Of a stretch of DNA of 37,912 bases, positions 16,493 to 25,029 are shown piece after piece. Under the pieces are notes generated by a model that made no database searches, had not been told where the DNA came from, and saw only the letters and a list, made by a program, of their open reading frames with translations. The stretch is taken from contig CAZUAT010000028.1 of the NCBI GenBank assembly GCA_964618415.1, forward strand, positions 1 to 37,912. The letters run 5' to 3'. This DNA is from JACTMI01 sp964618415 (GTDB lineage Bacteria > Acidobacteriota > Thermoanaerobaculia > Multivoradales > JAGPDF01). Position numbers and translations under genes: made by a program. Position 1 is the first letter of the stretch. Each line of letters opens with the position of its first letter.

Positions 16493-17638
16493 TCAGCCGT
16501 GGCTGGCGCTGGTCCGCAGTATCCGGCGCTCGAGTTCGCGCACTCGCGGCTGAGTCGGATCCTGGCGCTCGGCTCGGCGCAGCATGCGCTCGGCCTCGTC
16601 CAGTCGCCCCGCCTCGAGCGCCAGCTGTCCGAGCGCAGCCAGCGGCTCGGCGTGGTCCGGGAACAGCCGGCGGGCGCGACGGTAGTAGCGCTCGGCATCT
16701 GAGAGGCGACCTTCGCGCATCGACAGGTCGCCGAGCGCCAGATAGGAAAACGGGTTGCGATTGCCACGACGGTCGACCAGGGCCAGCAGTTCGTCCGCCT
16801 GGAGGGTCCGGCCCTGGGTGGCGAGCAGCGCTGCCAGGTTCTGCTGAGCCGCGGTCGTGCCCGGATCGATTTCGAGCGCGCGCCAGTACGATTCCTCGGC
16901 CTCGTCCGGGCGGCCGAGGCGCCGCAGCGCCACGCCGCGATTGAGCCAGGCATCGGGCAGTTGCGGGTCGAGCCGGGTGGCCGTGTCGAGCAGCCGCAAT
17001 GCGGCCTCGTACGACCCGTCGCGGATCCGCTCGGCGCCCTGGTTGGAGTAGAACAGCGCCAGTGCGGCGAGGTCGCTGAGCGGCTGGATCGACCGGTAGG
17101 TCTCCGTCTCGCGCACCGTGAAGTCGAGCACCTTGCGGCTGGCCGGCGGACCGTACGCCGCGGTGACGTGCTCGGAGGCAACGACCAGATCGCCGTCCTT
17201 CTCGTAGCGCTGTAGATCCGAAACCCGGAGGTAGTAGACCGGGATATCCAGTTCGCGCGCCAGACCGACGAAAAGGTGGGTGAACGACAGGCAGTTGGCG
17301 CGCCGGGTTGCCCAGACGTCACGTGCCGTATGAGTGACACCGCGCTGATAGGTGATCGGCTGCTCGCGGTCCGCAAGCAGCAGCGCATTGAGCAACCGTT
17401 GCAGGCGCAGCAGCGGCGATCCGCCCTGCGGCACTGCCTCGTGCACCCAGGCTCGCATCTCAGGGGTGAGCTCGAACGGGAAGACGATCTCGTCCGGATC
17501 GAGGCCCAGTTCAGAAATCTGTTTCGAAAGGCGGTCCCGTGTCCCGCGGTTGCCGTGACCGGAGGCGCACCCGGCGACCAGCACCAGAGCCAGCAGCGAG
17601 GCCACGCACAGGCGGTTCCGGGTGGCGGCCGCGGTCAT
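16493..17638 (-). CDS. Lipoprotein with transglutaminase-like and TPR domains
   Basis: A 381-residue lipoprotein (lipobox VAGC, Cys24). Residues about 60-180 form a transglutaminase-like fold with a visible triad: Cys116 in RRANCLSFTHLF, His157 in SEHVTAAY and Asp172 in VLDFTV. Residues about 190-370 are TPR repeats (for example DAWLNRGVALRRLGRPDEAEE). Such proteins may cleave or cross-link peptide bonds at the envelope, but the substrate is unknown. Its ATG overlaps the murJ stop by four bases, so it is coupled to lipid II flipping and may act in cell-wall assembly; that link is inference. Confidence 0.88.
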   Translation of the reverse strand: MTAAATRNRLCVASLLALVLVAGCASGHGNRGTRDRLSKQISELGLDPDEIVFPFELTPEMRAWVHEAVPQGGSPLLRLQRLLNALLLADREQPITYQRGVTHTARDVWATRRANCLSFTHLFVGLARELDIPVYYLRVSDLQRYEKDGDLVVASEHVTAAYGPPASRKVLDFTVRETETYRSIQPLSDLAALALFYSNQGAERIRDGSYEAALRLLDTATRLDPQLPDAWLNRGVALRRLGRPDEAEESYWRALEIDPGTTAAQQNLAALLATQGRTLQADELLALVDRRGNRNPFSYLALGDLSMREGRLSDAERYYRRARRLFPDHAEPLAALGQLALEAGRLDEAERMLRRAERQDPTQPRVRELERRILRTSASHG

Positions 17639-19344
17639 CCGTCGCCTCCCTCAGTCGGTGGGTGGACACCGGCTCGGCGCCTCATGTCCCGAAGCGGACG
17701 CAAGCCCAGTGCCAGTCCAGCGGCGAGAAACGCGGCCGCGAAGGTAGCGCCGGCGGCGAGCGCCTGCAGGATCGGCGGCTGGGCCGCAGTCAACCTTGCC
17801 ACCGCCAGGCCGGCCGCGGCGGCCACCAGGCTGGCGGCGCCGACCCGCAGCCGCTCCCCCCACTGCCGCTCGAACCCCGGGATCTGTCGCCGCAGGGCGC
17901 GCGTGAGCAGGCCCCACTCCACCCACGCGGCGACGCTCGCGGCCAGCGCCAGACCAACTGCCCCGACCCGCAGGCTGGTCGTGAGCGGCGGCAGGCCGGG
18001 CAGATCGGACAGGGCCAGCCGGTCGAGGCCGAGCATCAGCGGCACGCCGATCAGAGCGGCTACCGCGACCCGGATCGCGGCGATCCGGGCCGGTGTCCGG
18101 GTGTCCGAGAGGGCGTAGAAGCTGCTCTGAAGCACCCGCGACCCGGTCGCGGCCGGCAGGCCGAGCGCATAGCCGCCCAGCACCAGCCCGACGAGCCACG
18201 ATTCGGCAGCGCCGAAACGGCCTGGCAGCAGTCGATAGAGCGCCCCCGCGATCACCGGTCCCAGGCAGAGATACGCCGCCGCGGTCGGAAGGTTCAGCAG
18301 CCCGGTGTGCGTCAGCGCCCGTCGCGTGCGCGCCGCCAGCCCGGCGACCACGGCGCTGCGGTCCTCCGCGGGCGCCAGCCGCGCCAGCTCGGGCAGCGCC
18401 GAGGCGGCGATGGACTGCCCGAACAGGGCCACCGGCAGCAGATAGAGCAGCTGCGCGTAACCGAGTGCCGACACCGCCCCGACCGTCAGTACCGAGGCGA
18501 GCAGCTGATCGAGGTAGGACGACAGCTGCACGACGCCGCGGCCGGCGACCGCCGGTCCGAACGCGGCCAGCGCCTCGCCCACCCCCTCCGTGCGCCGCGA
18601 AAAGCTGATCGGCAGGCCGCCCAGCTCACGGCGCACCGTCGGCAGCTGGACGAGAAACTGCAGCAGCCCGCCGAGCAGGGCGCCGACGCAGGCAGCGAGC
18701 AGCAGTCGGTCGTCGCGTCGCCCGCCGAGCATCCCCCAGGCGAGGGCGGCGAGAATCGCCGCGTTCCAGACCACCGGAGCGACGTAGGCGAGGAAGAACC
18801 GGCCGTGGCTGTTGAGCACTCCGAGCGCCCAGGCCGACAGCACCAGCAGGCCGGTCATCGGGAAGATCCAGCGCACCGCCGCCACCGCCAGTTCGAACCG
18901 GTCCACGCTCAGCTGACCTGCGGCCACCGCCGCCGCATCCTGCAGGTAGCCGGCCGCGAAGAGCGCCACCAGCGGGCGCGCCGCGAGGACCCCGAGCAGG
19001 GCCGCCCCGCCGGCTACTGCCAGCAGCAGCCCGAACACGGCCCCGGCGAAGCGCCGAGCCGCATCGTGCCGACCGGCGGCGAGCAGGCGGCTGTAGACCG
19101 GAATGAACGATGCCGAGAGCACCTGCTCGCCGAGCAGGTTCTGGAGCAGGTTTGGCGCCCTCAGGGCCGTTTGCAGGACGTCGGCATGCGGACCCACGCC
19201 GAACGCCGCGCTCGTCACCGCGGCGCGCGCGAAGCCGGACAGGCGGCTGGCGAGGATGCCGCCAGCCACCGCGAGGGCGCCGCCCCGGCGCCGCCGCGGC
19301 GCGGTCGGCGATCCGTCCGGCGCCTCGCCCGACCGCCCGGTCAT
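17635..19344 (-). CDS. murJ: Lipid II flippase MurJ
   Basis: MurJ moves lipid II across the inner membrane for peptidoglycan synthesis. The 569-residue polytopic protein (about 14 hydrophobic segments) opens with ILASRLSGFARAAVTSAAFGVG, then ADVLQTALRAPNLLQNLLGEQVLSASFIPVYSRLL, the conserved MurJ N-terminus. Later it has SSYLDQLLAS, GQSIAASALPELARL and ALSDTRTP segments. It begins seven bases after the TPR gene and overlaps the following lipoprotein gene by four bases. The 22-residue N-terminal extension is basic and precedes the first membrane helix. Confidence 0.95.
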   Translation of the reverse strand: MTGRSGEAPDGSPTAPRRRRGGALAVAGGILASRLSGFARAAVTSAAFGVGPHADVLQTALRAPNLLQNLLGEQVLSASFIPVYSRLLAAGRHDAARRFAGAVFGLLLAVAGGAALLGVLAARPLVALFAAGYLQDAAAVAAGQLSVDRFELAVAAVRWIFPMTGLLVLSAWALGVLNSHGRFFLAYVAPVVWNAAILAALAWGMLGGRRDDRLLLAACVGALLGGLLQFLVQLPTVRRELGGLPISFSRRTEGVGEALAAFGPAVAGRGVVQLSSYLDQLLASVLTVGAVSALGYAQLLYLLPVALFGQSIAASALPELARLAPAEDRSAVVAGLAARTRRALTHTGLLNLPTAAAYLCLGPVIAGALYRLLPGRFGAAESWLVGLVLGGYALGLPAATGSRVLQSSFYALSDTRTPARIAAIRVAVAALIGVPLMLGLDRLALSDLPGLPPLTTSLRVGAVGLALAASVAAWVEWGLLTRALRRQIPGFERQWGERLRVGAASLVAAAAGLAVARLTAAQPPILQALAAGATFAAAFLAAGLALGLRPLRDMRRRAGVHPPTEGGDG

Positions 19345-19351
19345 CTCGCGC

Positions 19352-20662
19352 TCAGCGGTTCCGCTGCAACCACTCGAGCGCCAGCGGCCGGACGATCACC
19401 GATTCGGCGTCGAGTCCGTCGGCCGCCTCGAGAGCCCGCGCCGCCCAGCTGCGGGCCCCCTCGCGATCGCGGCTGCGGGCCAGTGCGTCCGAGACCAGCC
19501 ATGCGATGTGGGGCCGCTCGGTGTCCGAGCGCTGCAGTTCCACGGCCGCCTCCGCAAAGCGCCGCTCGGCGAGCAGCAGGTAGCCCTCGAGATACGGCCC
19601 GATCCAGGCGTAGTGCTCGGCGTTGGACGGGTCGCCGGCCATCGCCAGGGCCGCCTCGGCCGCAAGCTGGCGGGCCCGTGGCAGCAGGCGCTGCGCCGCC
19701 GCAGCGCGCGCGAGCCCGTGCAGACGCCGCACCTGCCAGAGTACCTGGGCCTCGGCCGCCAGGCCGGCGCGGCCGATCAGCTCGCCGCCGCGCTCGTACC
19801 AGGCTTCGGCCTGGGCCGGATTGCCGGTCTCGAGCAGCACCCGGCCGATCGCGTTGGCCAGGGCCGCCGCCTGCTCGAACCGTCCCAGCTCCTCCCACAC
19901 TCGCACCGCCGCCTCACCGCTCGGCAGCCCTGCCTCGGTGCGCCGCGTGTAGGCGTGGGCGTAGAAGATCCCCATCAGCGCGCGAGCGCGGGTGGCGCCC
20001 GGCTCGGCGCGCGTCGCGACCTCCTCGAGCTCGGCAATCGCCCCCGGAGCGTCGCCCAGGTAGAGCCGCGCGGTGGCGCGGCCGAAGCGCGCCGCCACCG
20101 GCTCACCGGCAGCGTCTACGGCATGGTTGTAGGCGTTGAAGGCCGCGCCGAAATCGCCGCGTGCCCGCGCCAGGTCGCCCAGCGCGATGTTGGCCGCCGG
20201 ATGCTCCGGCGCCAGGGCGACCACCTGGCCGTACGCCCCGCGGGCGCCGGCCGGATCGCCCGCGGCCGCCAGGCGGTCACCGAGGAGCTTCCACAGCCGG
20301 GGGTCCCCCGGCGCCTGTGCCGTCGCCTGCTGCCAGTGTCCGATGGCGGCCTCGGGCGGGCCCTCCTCCTCGGCGATCAGTGCCGCCGCGGCGGATCGCA
20401 TCCAGTCGCTGGCCGCCGGATCGTCCAGAACGTCGCGCGCGGCCGCCAGCCGCGCCGCGCCGCGCGCGGCGATCGCCAGCCAGATTCCGCTCTCCACCCG
20501 GCGCGCGGCCAGCGCCGCGCGCGCTGCCGCGTCGTCGCCGCGGTCGATCGCCCGCAGGGCCGCCGCCAAGTCCGAACTCTGCGGCGCCGCCGGCGCCGCC
20601 AGCAACACCGCCGCCGAGAGCGCTACCGGGAGCCCTCCCCAGCCGATCGTCCGTCGCATCAT
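19352..20662 (-). CDS. Exported TPR-repeat protein
   Basis: A 436-residue protein with a signal peptide (about 1-28, LLAAPAAPQSS) followed by alanine-rich tetratricopeptide repeats along its length, such as DPRLWKLLGDRLAAAGDPAGARGAY and HPAANIALGDLARARGDFGAAF. It is probably a periplasmic scaffold. GGAGGAGA lies about six bases before ATG 20662 (a second ATG follows immediately). It is the first gene of the set with murJ and the transglutaminase lipoprotein, at 7-base spacing. No enzymatic motif is visible and the function is unknown. Confidence 0.82.
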   Translation of the reverse strand: MMRRTIGWGGLPVALSAAVLLAAPAAPQSSDLAAALRAIDRGDDAAARAALAARRVESGIWLAIAARGAARLAAARDVLDDPAASDWMRSAAAALIAEEEGPPEAAIGHWQQATAQAPGDPRLWKLLGDRLAAAGDPAGARGAYGQVVALAPEHPAANIALGDLARARGDFGAAFNAYNHAVDAAGEPVAARFGRATARLYLGDAPGAIAELEEVATRAEPGATRARALMGIFYAHAYTRRTEAGLPSGEAAVRVWEELGRFEQAAALANAIGRVLLETGNPAQAEAWYERGGELIGRAGLAAEAQVLWQVRRLHGLARAAAAQRLLPRARQLAAEAALAMAGDPSNAEHYAWIGPYLEGYLLLAERRFAEAAVELQRSDTERPHIAWLVSDALARSRDREGARSWAARALEAADGLDAESVIVRPLALEWLQRNR

Positions 20663-20755
20663 CGAATCTCTCCTCCGGACCCTGGAGAACGGCGCCGGGA
20701 GACGTCGCGTGTGTGCGCCCGCGCCGCCGGCACCGCTCGCACCTGGTTTGTGTCG

Positions 20756-20761
20756 ACTCTA
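20756..20761 (-). promoter_or_regulatory. Possible -10 box upstream of the TPR-murJ operon
   Basis: TAGAGT on the reverse strand lies about 94 bases before ATG 20662. There is no -35 match and no TGn extension. It is the only AT-containing hexamer of this type in the 146-base divergent gap that points toward the TPR gene. Confidence 0.25.
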
Positions 20762-20793
20762 CCAACGCGCCGCGCCCGTGCGGTGCTGCCGCT

Positions 20794-20799
20794 TAGAAT
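20794..20799 (+). promoter_or_regulatory. Putative -10 box of the GH38 gene, leaderless type
   Basis: TAGAAT ends nine bases before the GTG start of the mannosidase gene, and the nine bases between are only G and C without a Shine-Dalgarno sequence. Confidence 0.45.
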
Positions 20800-20808
20800 G
20801 CCGCGCCC

Positions 20809-23800
20809 GTGCTCCCCTCTGCCACCGCAGCCGCCTCCGTGTCCGCCGCGAATTTCACCGACGACCACACCGCCGCAAGACCACGGCTCTACGTCGTCGC
20901 GCTGGCGCATCTCGACACGCAGTGGCAATGGACCGAGCGCGACACGGCCGCCCTGTTCCTGCCTGACACGGTGAGCGCCAACGAGGCGCTGTTCGAGCGC
21001 TTCCCGACCTACACGCTGTCGTTCGAAGGCGCGTACCGATACCGACTGCTCGAGCAGCTCCACCCGGATCAGTTCGATCGGCTGCGGGCCCGCGTCGCCG
21101 AGGGGCGCTGGTACCCGGCTGGCGCCGGCGTGGAAGCGTTCGACACGGTCGTTCCGGCTCCCGAGTCGCTGCTGCGGCAGCTCCTGCTCGGGCAGCGGTG
21201 GTTCGAGGAGCGAATCGGACGCGCCAGCGTCGACCTGTTCCTGCCCGACTGCTTCGGCTTTCCCGCCAGCCTGCCGACACTGGCGGCGCACGCCGGCCTG
21301 CTCGGCTTCGTCACCCAGAAGCTGCGCCGCGGCGATCTGCTGCGCGCGGCGCGGCCGATCCCGTTCGCCTACGGTCGCTGGCGCGGCGGCGACGGCGCCG
21401 AGATCCTGGCGGCGCTCGATCCGGGTGAGTACAGCGCCCAAGTGACCGGCGATCTGTCGCGCGACCCGGAGTGGCTGGCGCGGTTCGAGGAACTGAGGCG
21501 CGCCGGACATCCTGAGAAGCTCCTGCGCTTCGTCGGGATCGGCGATCGGGGCGGCGCGCCGCCCGCCGCCTCGATCGCAGCGCTGGAAGCGGCGCAGGCC
21601 TCCCCCGGGCCGGTCGAGGTCCGGCACGGCGGCGCCGACCGGATCCATCTCGAAACGACGGCCGCCGAGCGCGCCCGCCTGCCGGTCTACGAGGGCGACC
21701 TGCTGCTGCGCCTGCACGGCACCGGCTGCTACAGCTCCCAGCTGGCGATGAAGCGCTGGAACCGGTCGAACGAACGCCGCGCCCGCGCCGCCGAGGCGGC
21801 CGCGGTGCTCGCGGCGCGACACGGGCGCCCGGCGCCGCGGCAGCGCCTCGAGGCCGCCTGGTGGCGCTTCCTCGCCCATCAGATGCACGACGACCTGACC
21901 GGCACGTCGATCCCGGCCGCCTACGAGATCTCGCTGGCCGACGAGGCGCTCGCCGCCGCAGAATTCGACGGGATCACCGCCGATTCGCTGGCCGCACTGC
22001 TGCGCCAGCTCGGGCGCCCGGCGGCCGGGACGGCGGTTCTCCTCTTCAATCCGCTCGGTGCGGCGCGCGACGAGCTGGTCGAGCTGCCCTGGCCGGAGGC
22101 CGGGAAGCTGCCTCTCGAGGTGGTCGACCCGTACGGGCGCGTGCTGCCCACCCAGGTCGGCAGCCGTTCGAACGGGCGCACCCTGCTCTTCCCCGCCAGG
22201 CTGGCGGCGCTCTCGGCGGCGGTGTTCGTGGTCCGCCCGGGAGGCGGGAGCGCGCCGGAGGAGCCGTGCGCAGCGTCCGCGCATGCGCTCTCGGGGGCTC
22301 GGCTGCGCGCCCGCTTCGACGCGGCGGGTCGGCTCGCCAGCCTGGAGAGCGACGGCCGCCAGTGGTTGGCAGCTCCTTCCGAGCTGCAGTCGTTCGCCAA
22401 TCGCTCGCGCAAGTATCCGGCCTGGGAGATCCGCTGGGAGGATCTCGCCGTCGGACCACTGGCGCGCGGCGGCAGGCTGGTCTCGGCACGCCTCGTCGAG
22501 CCGGGCCCCCTGCGCGCCACCCTGGAGTTCGAGCACGCCCTGGACGGCCAGCGGGTCCGGGAGCGCTGGAGCCTCGCCGCCGGACCGAGCGGCGATCGGC
22601 TGGAGTGCGAGCTGCAGCTCGACGCCCGTCGGTCGGCGCGCCTGCTCAAGTACACGCACCAGTTCGCCTTTGCCGCCGACGGCATCGCCTGCGACCTCGG
22701 CATCGGTATCGAGCGGCGGCCGGCCGCCAGCGCAGCGCTGTACGAAGTGCCGGCGCAGCGGTTCGCAGCGCTCGAGGATCGCGCCGGCGACGGCGGCGTC
22801 GCCGTGCTCTCCGACGTTCTCGCAGGCTGGGATCATCCGCCGCCCTCGACACTGCGGCTGACCTGCCTCCACGCCCCGCGCGCCAGCTTCAAGTGGCGCC
22901 ACCAACGAACACAGGATCTGGGTCGGCACGCGCTGCGGTTCGCACTGGCGCCGTTCAGCGGGCGGGCTGATGACGGCTCGCTCGCCGCGCGCGCCGACCG
23001 CTTCGCCGAGCCCCCACTGGCGCTGCGCGGCGAGGACGGACCGGCACTCGCCGGGCCCACCGCCACCGGCCTGGAGATCGACGCCGGACCGGCGCAGCTG
23101 CTGGCGCTCAAGCCGGCGCACGGAAAGACCGTCAACGAGGCCGTGCTGCGGCTCGCCAACCCGACCGACGGGGCGCTCGAGGTCGTCGTGCGCGACCCGC
23201 AGCTGTGCGGCGCGATCGCGGTCGACGGCTGCGAGCGCCCGCTGAGGCAGCTGCCCGTCACCTCCGTGCCGGAGGGCGAGCTGCGAGTTCGTCTCCCGGC
23301 GCGCGGCCTGGCCAGTGTGCAGCTCGCATTCGACGCAGCGCGACCCGCCCCCGCTCCCCGGGAGGACTGGACGCCAACGGCGCAGGCGGTGTTGCTGCCC
23401 CTCGAGCTGAGCGTCTTCCTGGGACGCGGCGAACGGAGTCGCAGCAAGCGCCGCGACGACGGCTTCGACGGGCGCCGCTTCCTGCCGCGCGAGCAGCTGC
23501 CGGCACGCCTCGACGAAACGACGGTGCCGTTCAGCCTCGCCCACGTGGCGGCTGAGAGCCCGGACGCCACGCCCTGTCGAGGCCAGATGCTCGAGTTGCC
23601 GCCGGACTGCGCCGAGCTCTGGCTGCTCGGCGCGGCGGCAGGTCGGCGCCGCGAGGTCGAGTTCCGAATCGACGAACGGCCATTGCGCGTCGCCGTGGCC
23701 GGCTGGCGCGAACCGCTCTTCGTGCCGAGCCGTCGGCGGCCGCTACTGCTCGGCGGAGGGATCGTCGAGGAGCAGGTCCGGACGGCCGCTTGCGGCTGGA

Positions 23801-23994
23801 TCGTCGACTTTCTGCGCGACCGCGACGGGCGTGAGCTGCCGGGCGAGCGAGCGCTACTCGCCCAGCTGCGGATCCCGATCGCCGGCGCCCGGCGGCTCCG
23901 CCTGCCGGACTGTCCCGCCGTACGCCTGGTCGCCGCCACCGCCGTCGCCCGGCCGGCTCAGCCCGGCACCCTGCTCCGCCTCCACTCCCTCTGA
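20809..23994 (+). CDS. Glycoside hydrolase family 38 alpha-mannosidase
   Basis: A 1061-residue GH38 enzyme that would hydrolyse alpha-linked mannose from glycans. The zinc/active-site pieces are visible: His34 and Asp36 in AHLDTQWQWT, the nucleophile Asp147 in LPDCFGFPASLP, and His360 in HQMHDDLTGTS. The catalytic barrel (about 25-300) is followed by the helical middle domain (to about 400) and a long beta-rich C-terminal half. The HLDTQWxWT form resembles a bacterial branch rather than the Golgi enzymes. No signal peptide is seen, so it is probably cytoplasmic. GTG 20809 is supported by the TAGAAT box nine bases upstream. It stands alone, with no other glycan genes nearby. Confidence 0.92.
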   Translation: MLPSATAAASVSAANFTDDHTAARPRLYVVALAHLDTQWQWTERDTAALFLPDTVSANEALFERFPTYTLSFEGAYRYRLLEQLHPDQFDRLRARVAEGRWYPAGAGVEAFDTVVPAPESLLRQLLLGQRWFEERIGRASVDLFLPDCFGFPASLPTLAAHAGLLGFVTQKLRRGDLLRAARPIPFAYGRWRGGDGAEILAALDPGEYSAQVTGDLSRDPEWLARFEELRRAGHPEKLLRFVGIGDRGGAPPAASIAALEAAQASPGPVEVRHGGADRIHLETTAAERARLPVYEGDLLLRLHGTGCYSSQLAMKRWNRSNERRARAAEAAAVLAARHGRPAPRQRLEAAWWRFLAHQMHDDLTGTSIPAAYEISLADEALAAAEFDGITADSLAALLRQLGRPAAGTAVLLFNPLGAARDELVELPWPEAGKLPLEVVDPYGRVLPTQVGSRSNGRTLLFPARLAALSAAVFVVRPGGGSAPEEPCAASAHALSGARLRARFDAAGRLASLESDGRQWLAAPSELQSFANRSRKYPAWEIRWEDLAVGPLARGGRLVSARLVEPGPLRATLEFEHALDGQRVRERWSLAAGPSGDRLECELQLDARRSARLLKYTHQFAFAADGIACDLGIGIERRPAASAALYEVPAQRFAALEDRAGDGGVAVLSDVLAGWDHPPPSTLRLTCLHAPRASFKWRHQRTQDLGRHALRFALAPFSGRADDGSLAARADRFAEPPLALRGEDGPALAGPTATGLEIDAGPAQLLALKPAHGKTVNEAVLRLANPTDGALEVVVRDPQLCGAIAVDGCERPLRQLPVTSVPEGELRVRLPARGLASVQLAFDAARPAPAPREDWTPTAQAVLLPLELSVFLGRGERSRSKRRDDGFDGRRFLPREQLPARLDETTVPFSLAHVAAESPDATPCRGQMLELPPDCAELWLLGAAAGRRREVEFRIDERPLRVAVAGWREPLFVPSRRRPLLLGGGIVEEQVRTAACGWIVDFLRDRDGRELPGERALLAQLRIPIAGARRLRLPDCPAVRLVAATAVARPAQPGTLLRLHSL

Positions 23995-24084
23995 AAAAAA
24001 TCGGTCAGAGGCCATTTCCGCTGAACGCCCCGTGAGCGCAGTCGGGAAGCGGGTCGCCTGGAAATGGCCTCTGACCGAATTTTT
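23995..24084. repeat. 90-bp inverted repeat, REPIN-like, acting as a bidirectional terminator
   Basis: TCGGTCAGAGGCCATTTCC (24001-24019) and its exact reverse complement (24060-24078) are separated by 40 bases. Outside the 19-bp arms one A-A mismatch is followed by five more A-T pairs (23995-23999 with 24080-24084). The element fills the whole gap between the TGA of GH38 and the TAG of the cation transporter. Read from either side, the GC-rich stem ends in five or more T residues, as an intrinsic terminator would. Two inverted copies of a short GGTCAGAG-containing unit resemble REP doublets (REPINs) mobilised by RAYT transposases. That identity is inference, since no second copy lies in this window. 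Confidence 0.75.
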
Positions 24085-24915
24085 CTAGCGCTTGGTTTCG
24101 GTTTCGGGCTCGACGTGGATGGTGACTTCGGCCTCGGGGTGGCGGGCGCGGATCGCCAGTTCGAGGCGATCGCAGATCTGGTGGGCGGCCGTCACCGTCG
24201 TGGCGCCGTCCACGACCAGATGAAACTCCACGAACAGCTGGGCGCCGGCGCGCCGGGCGCGCAAGTCGTGGTGCTCGATCACCGGCCAGCTCTCCCGGTC
24301 GATCAGCGCCGCCATCTCCTCCCGTTGGACGACCGGCACGGCCTCGTCCATCAGTCCGCCGATCGAGCCCCGCACGGCGCGCAGTCCGGTGCCGAGGATG
24401 TGACCGGCCACCGCCAGCGCAATCAACGCGTCGAGGATCCAGAGCTGCGTCGCCCAGGCGACTGCGATCCCTCCGAGCGCGGCCACCGAGGTCCAGACAT
24501 CACTGCGCACGTGCACCGCGTCGGCCCGCAGCGCCGGTGAGTGCTGCTGGCGTGCCGCCGTGGCCAGGTAACTCGACAGCCACCAGTTGATCGCTGCGGC
24601 AGCGGCCGAGAGCGCAACGCCGAGACCGAGCTCGGGGAGCACCGGCGGCCGCCCGAAGTGGAGCACCGCCTGCCAGGCGATCGTCAGCGCGGCCAGCACG
24701 ACGAGTGTCCCTTCCAGGGCGGCGGAGAAATACTCCGCCTTGGCGTGCCCGAACGGGTGGTTGTCGTCAGCGGGCCGCGCGGCGATCCGCACCGCCAGCA
24801 GCGCCGCACCGGCAGCGATCACGTTGACGACCGACTCGAGCGCGTCCGAGAGCAGCGTGAGCGAACCGGTCCGCCAGGCGGCCAGTGCCTTGAGCAGCAA
24901 CACGCCGCAGCCCAC
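24085..24915 (-). CDS. Cation diffusion facilitator family metal transporter
   Basis: A proton-coupled divalent metal exporter of the CDF family. It has about six membrane helices, then a C-terminal cytoplasmic metallochaperone-like domain (from about 200, EEMAALIDRESWPVIEHHDLRARR). Signatures are HPFGHAKAEYF (53-63) and HVRSD (135-139, the HxxxD metal site). The TM2 site reads ESVVN in place of the common DxxxD, a variant known in one CDF branch. GTG 24915 is the first conventional start, but it cuts into helix 1. The frame stays open upstream through RARETQRAAAVSLAVG, and a CTG at 24960 with GGAGGG about ten bases before it would give a normal 291-residue protein. The true start is therefore uncertain. 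Confidence 0.88.
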   Translation of the reverse strand: MGCGVLLLKALAAWRTGSLTLLSDALESVVNVIAAGAALLAVRIAARPADDNHPFGHAKAEYFSAALEGTLVVLAALTIAWQAVLHFGRPPVLPELGLGVALSAAAAAINWWLSSYLATAARQQHSPALRADAVHVRSDVWTSVAALGGIAVAWATQLWILDALIALAVAGHILGTGLRAVRGSIGGLMDEAVPVVQREEMAALIDRESWPVIEHHDLRARRAGAQLFVEFHLVVDGATTVTAAHQICDRLELAIRARHPEAEVTIHVEPETETKR

Positions 24916-25015
24916 CGCCAGCGAGACGGCGGCGGCCCGTTGCGTCTCTCGCGCCCGCAGCCTCAGCGGTCCCTCCGGCGAGCGCCTGAGCCGGCGCCAG
25001 GCCGCCTCCCGGCCG

Positions 25016-25021
25016 TAGACT
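25016..25021 (+). promoter_or_regulatory. Putative -10 box of the DUF456 gene, leaderless type
   Basis: TAGACT ends eight bases before ATG 25030, with no Shine-Dalgarno sequence between. It is the same hexamer as before mutS, tsaB and the TPM gene. Confidence 0.45.
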
Positions 25022-25029
25022 CCGCCGCC

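Noticed and set aside
17539..20139. An 866-codon open frame on the + strand opposite murJ and the TPR gene
   Set aside because: Antisense to murJ, with an Arg/Pro/Gln-rich composition typical of a shadow frame.
20659..23544. A 961-codon open frame on the minus strand opposite the GH38 gene
   Set aside because: It is the mirror of the mannosidase coding sequence; the product has no recognisable domain, while the + strand has clear GH38 motifs.
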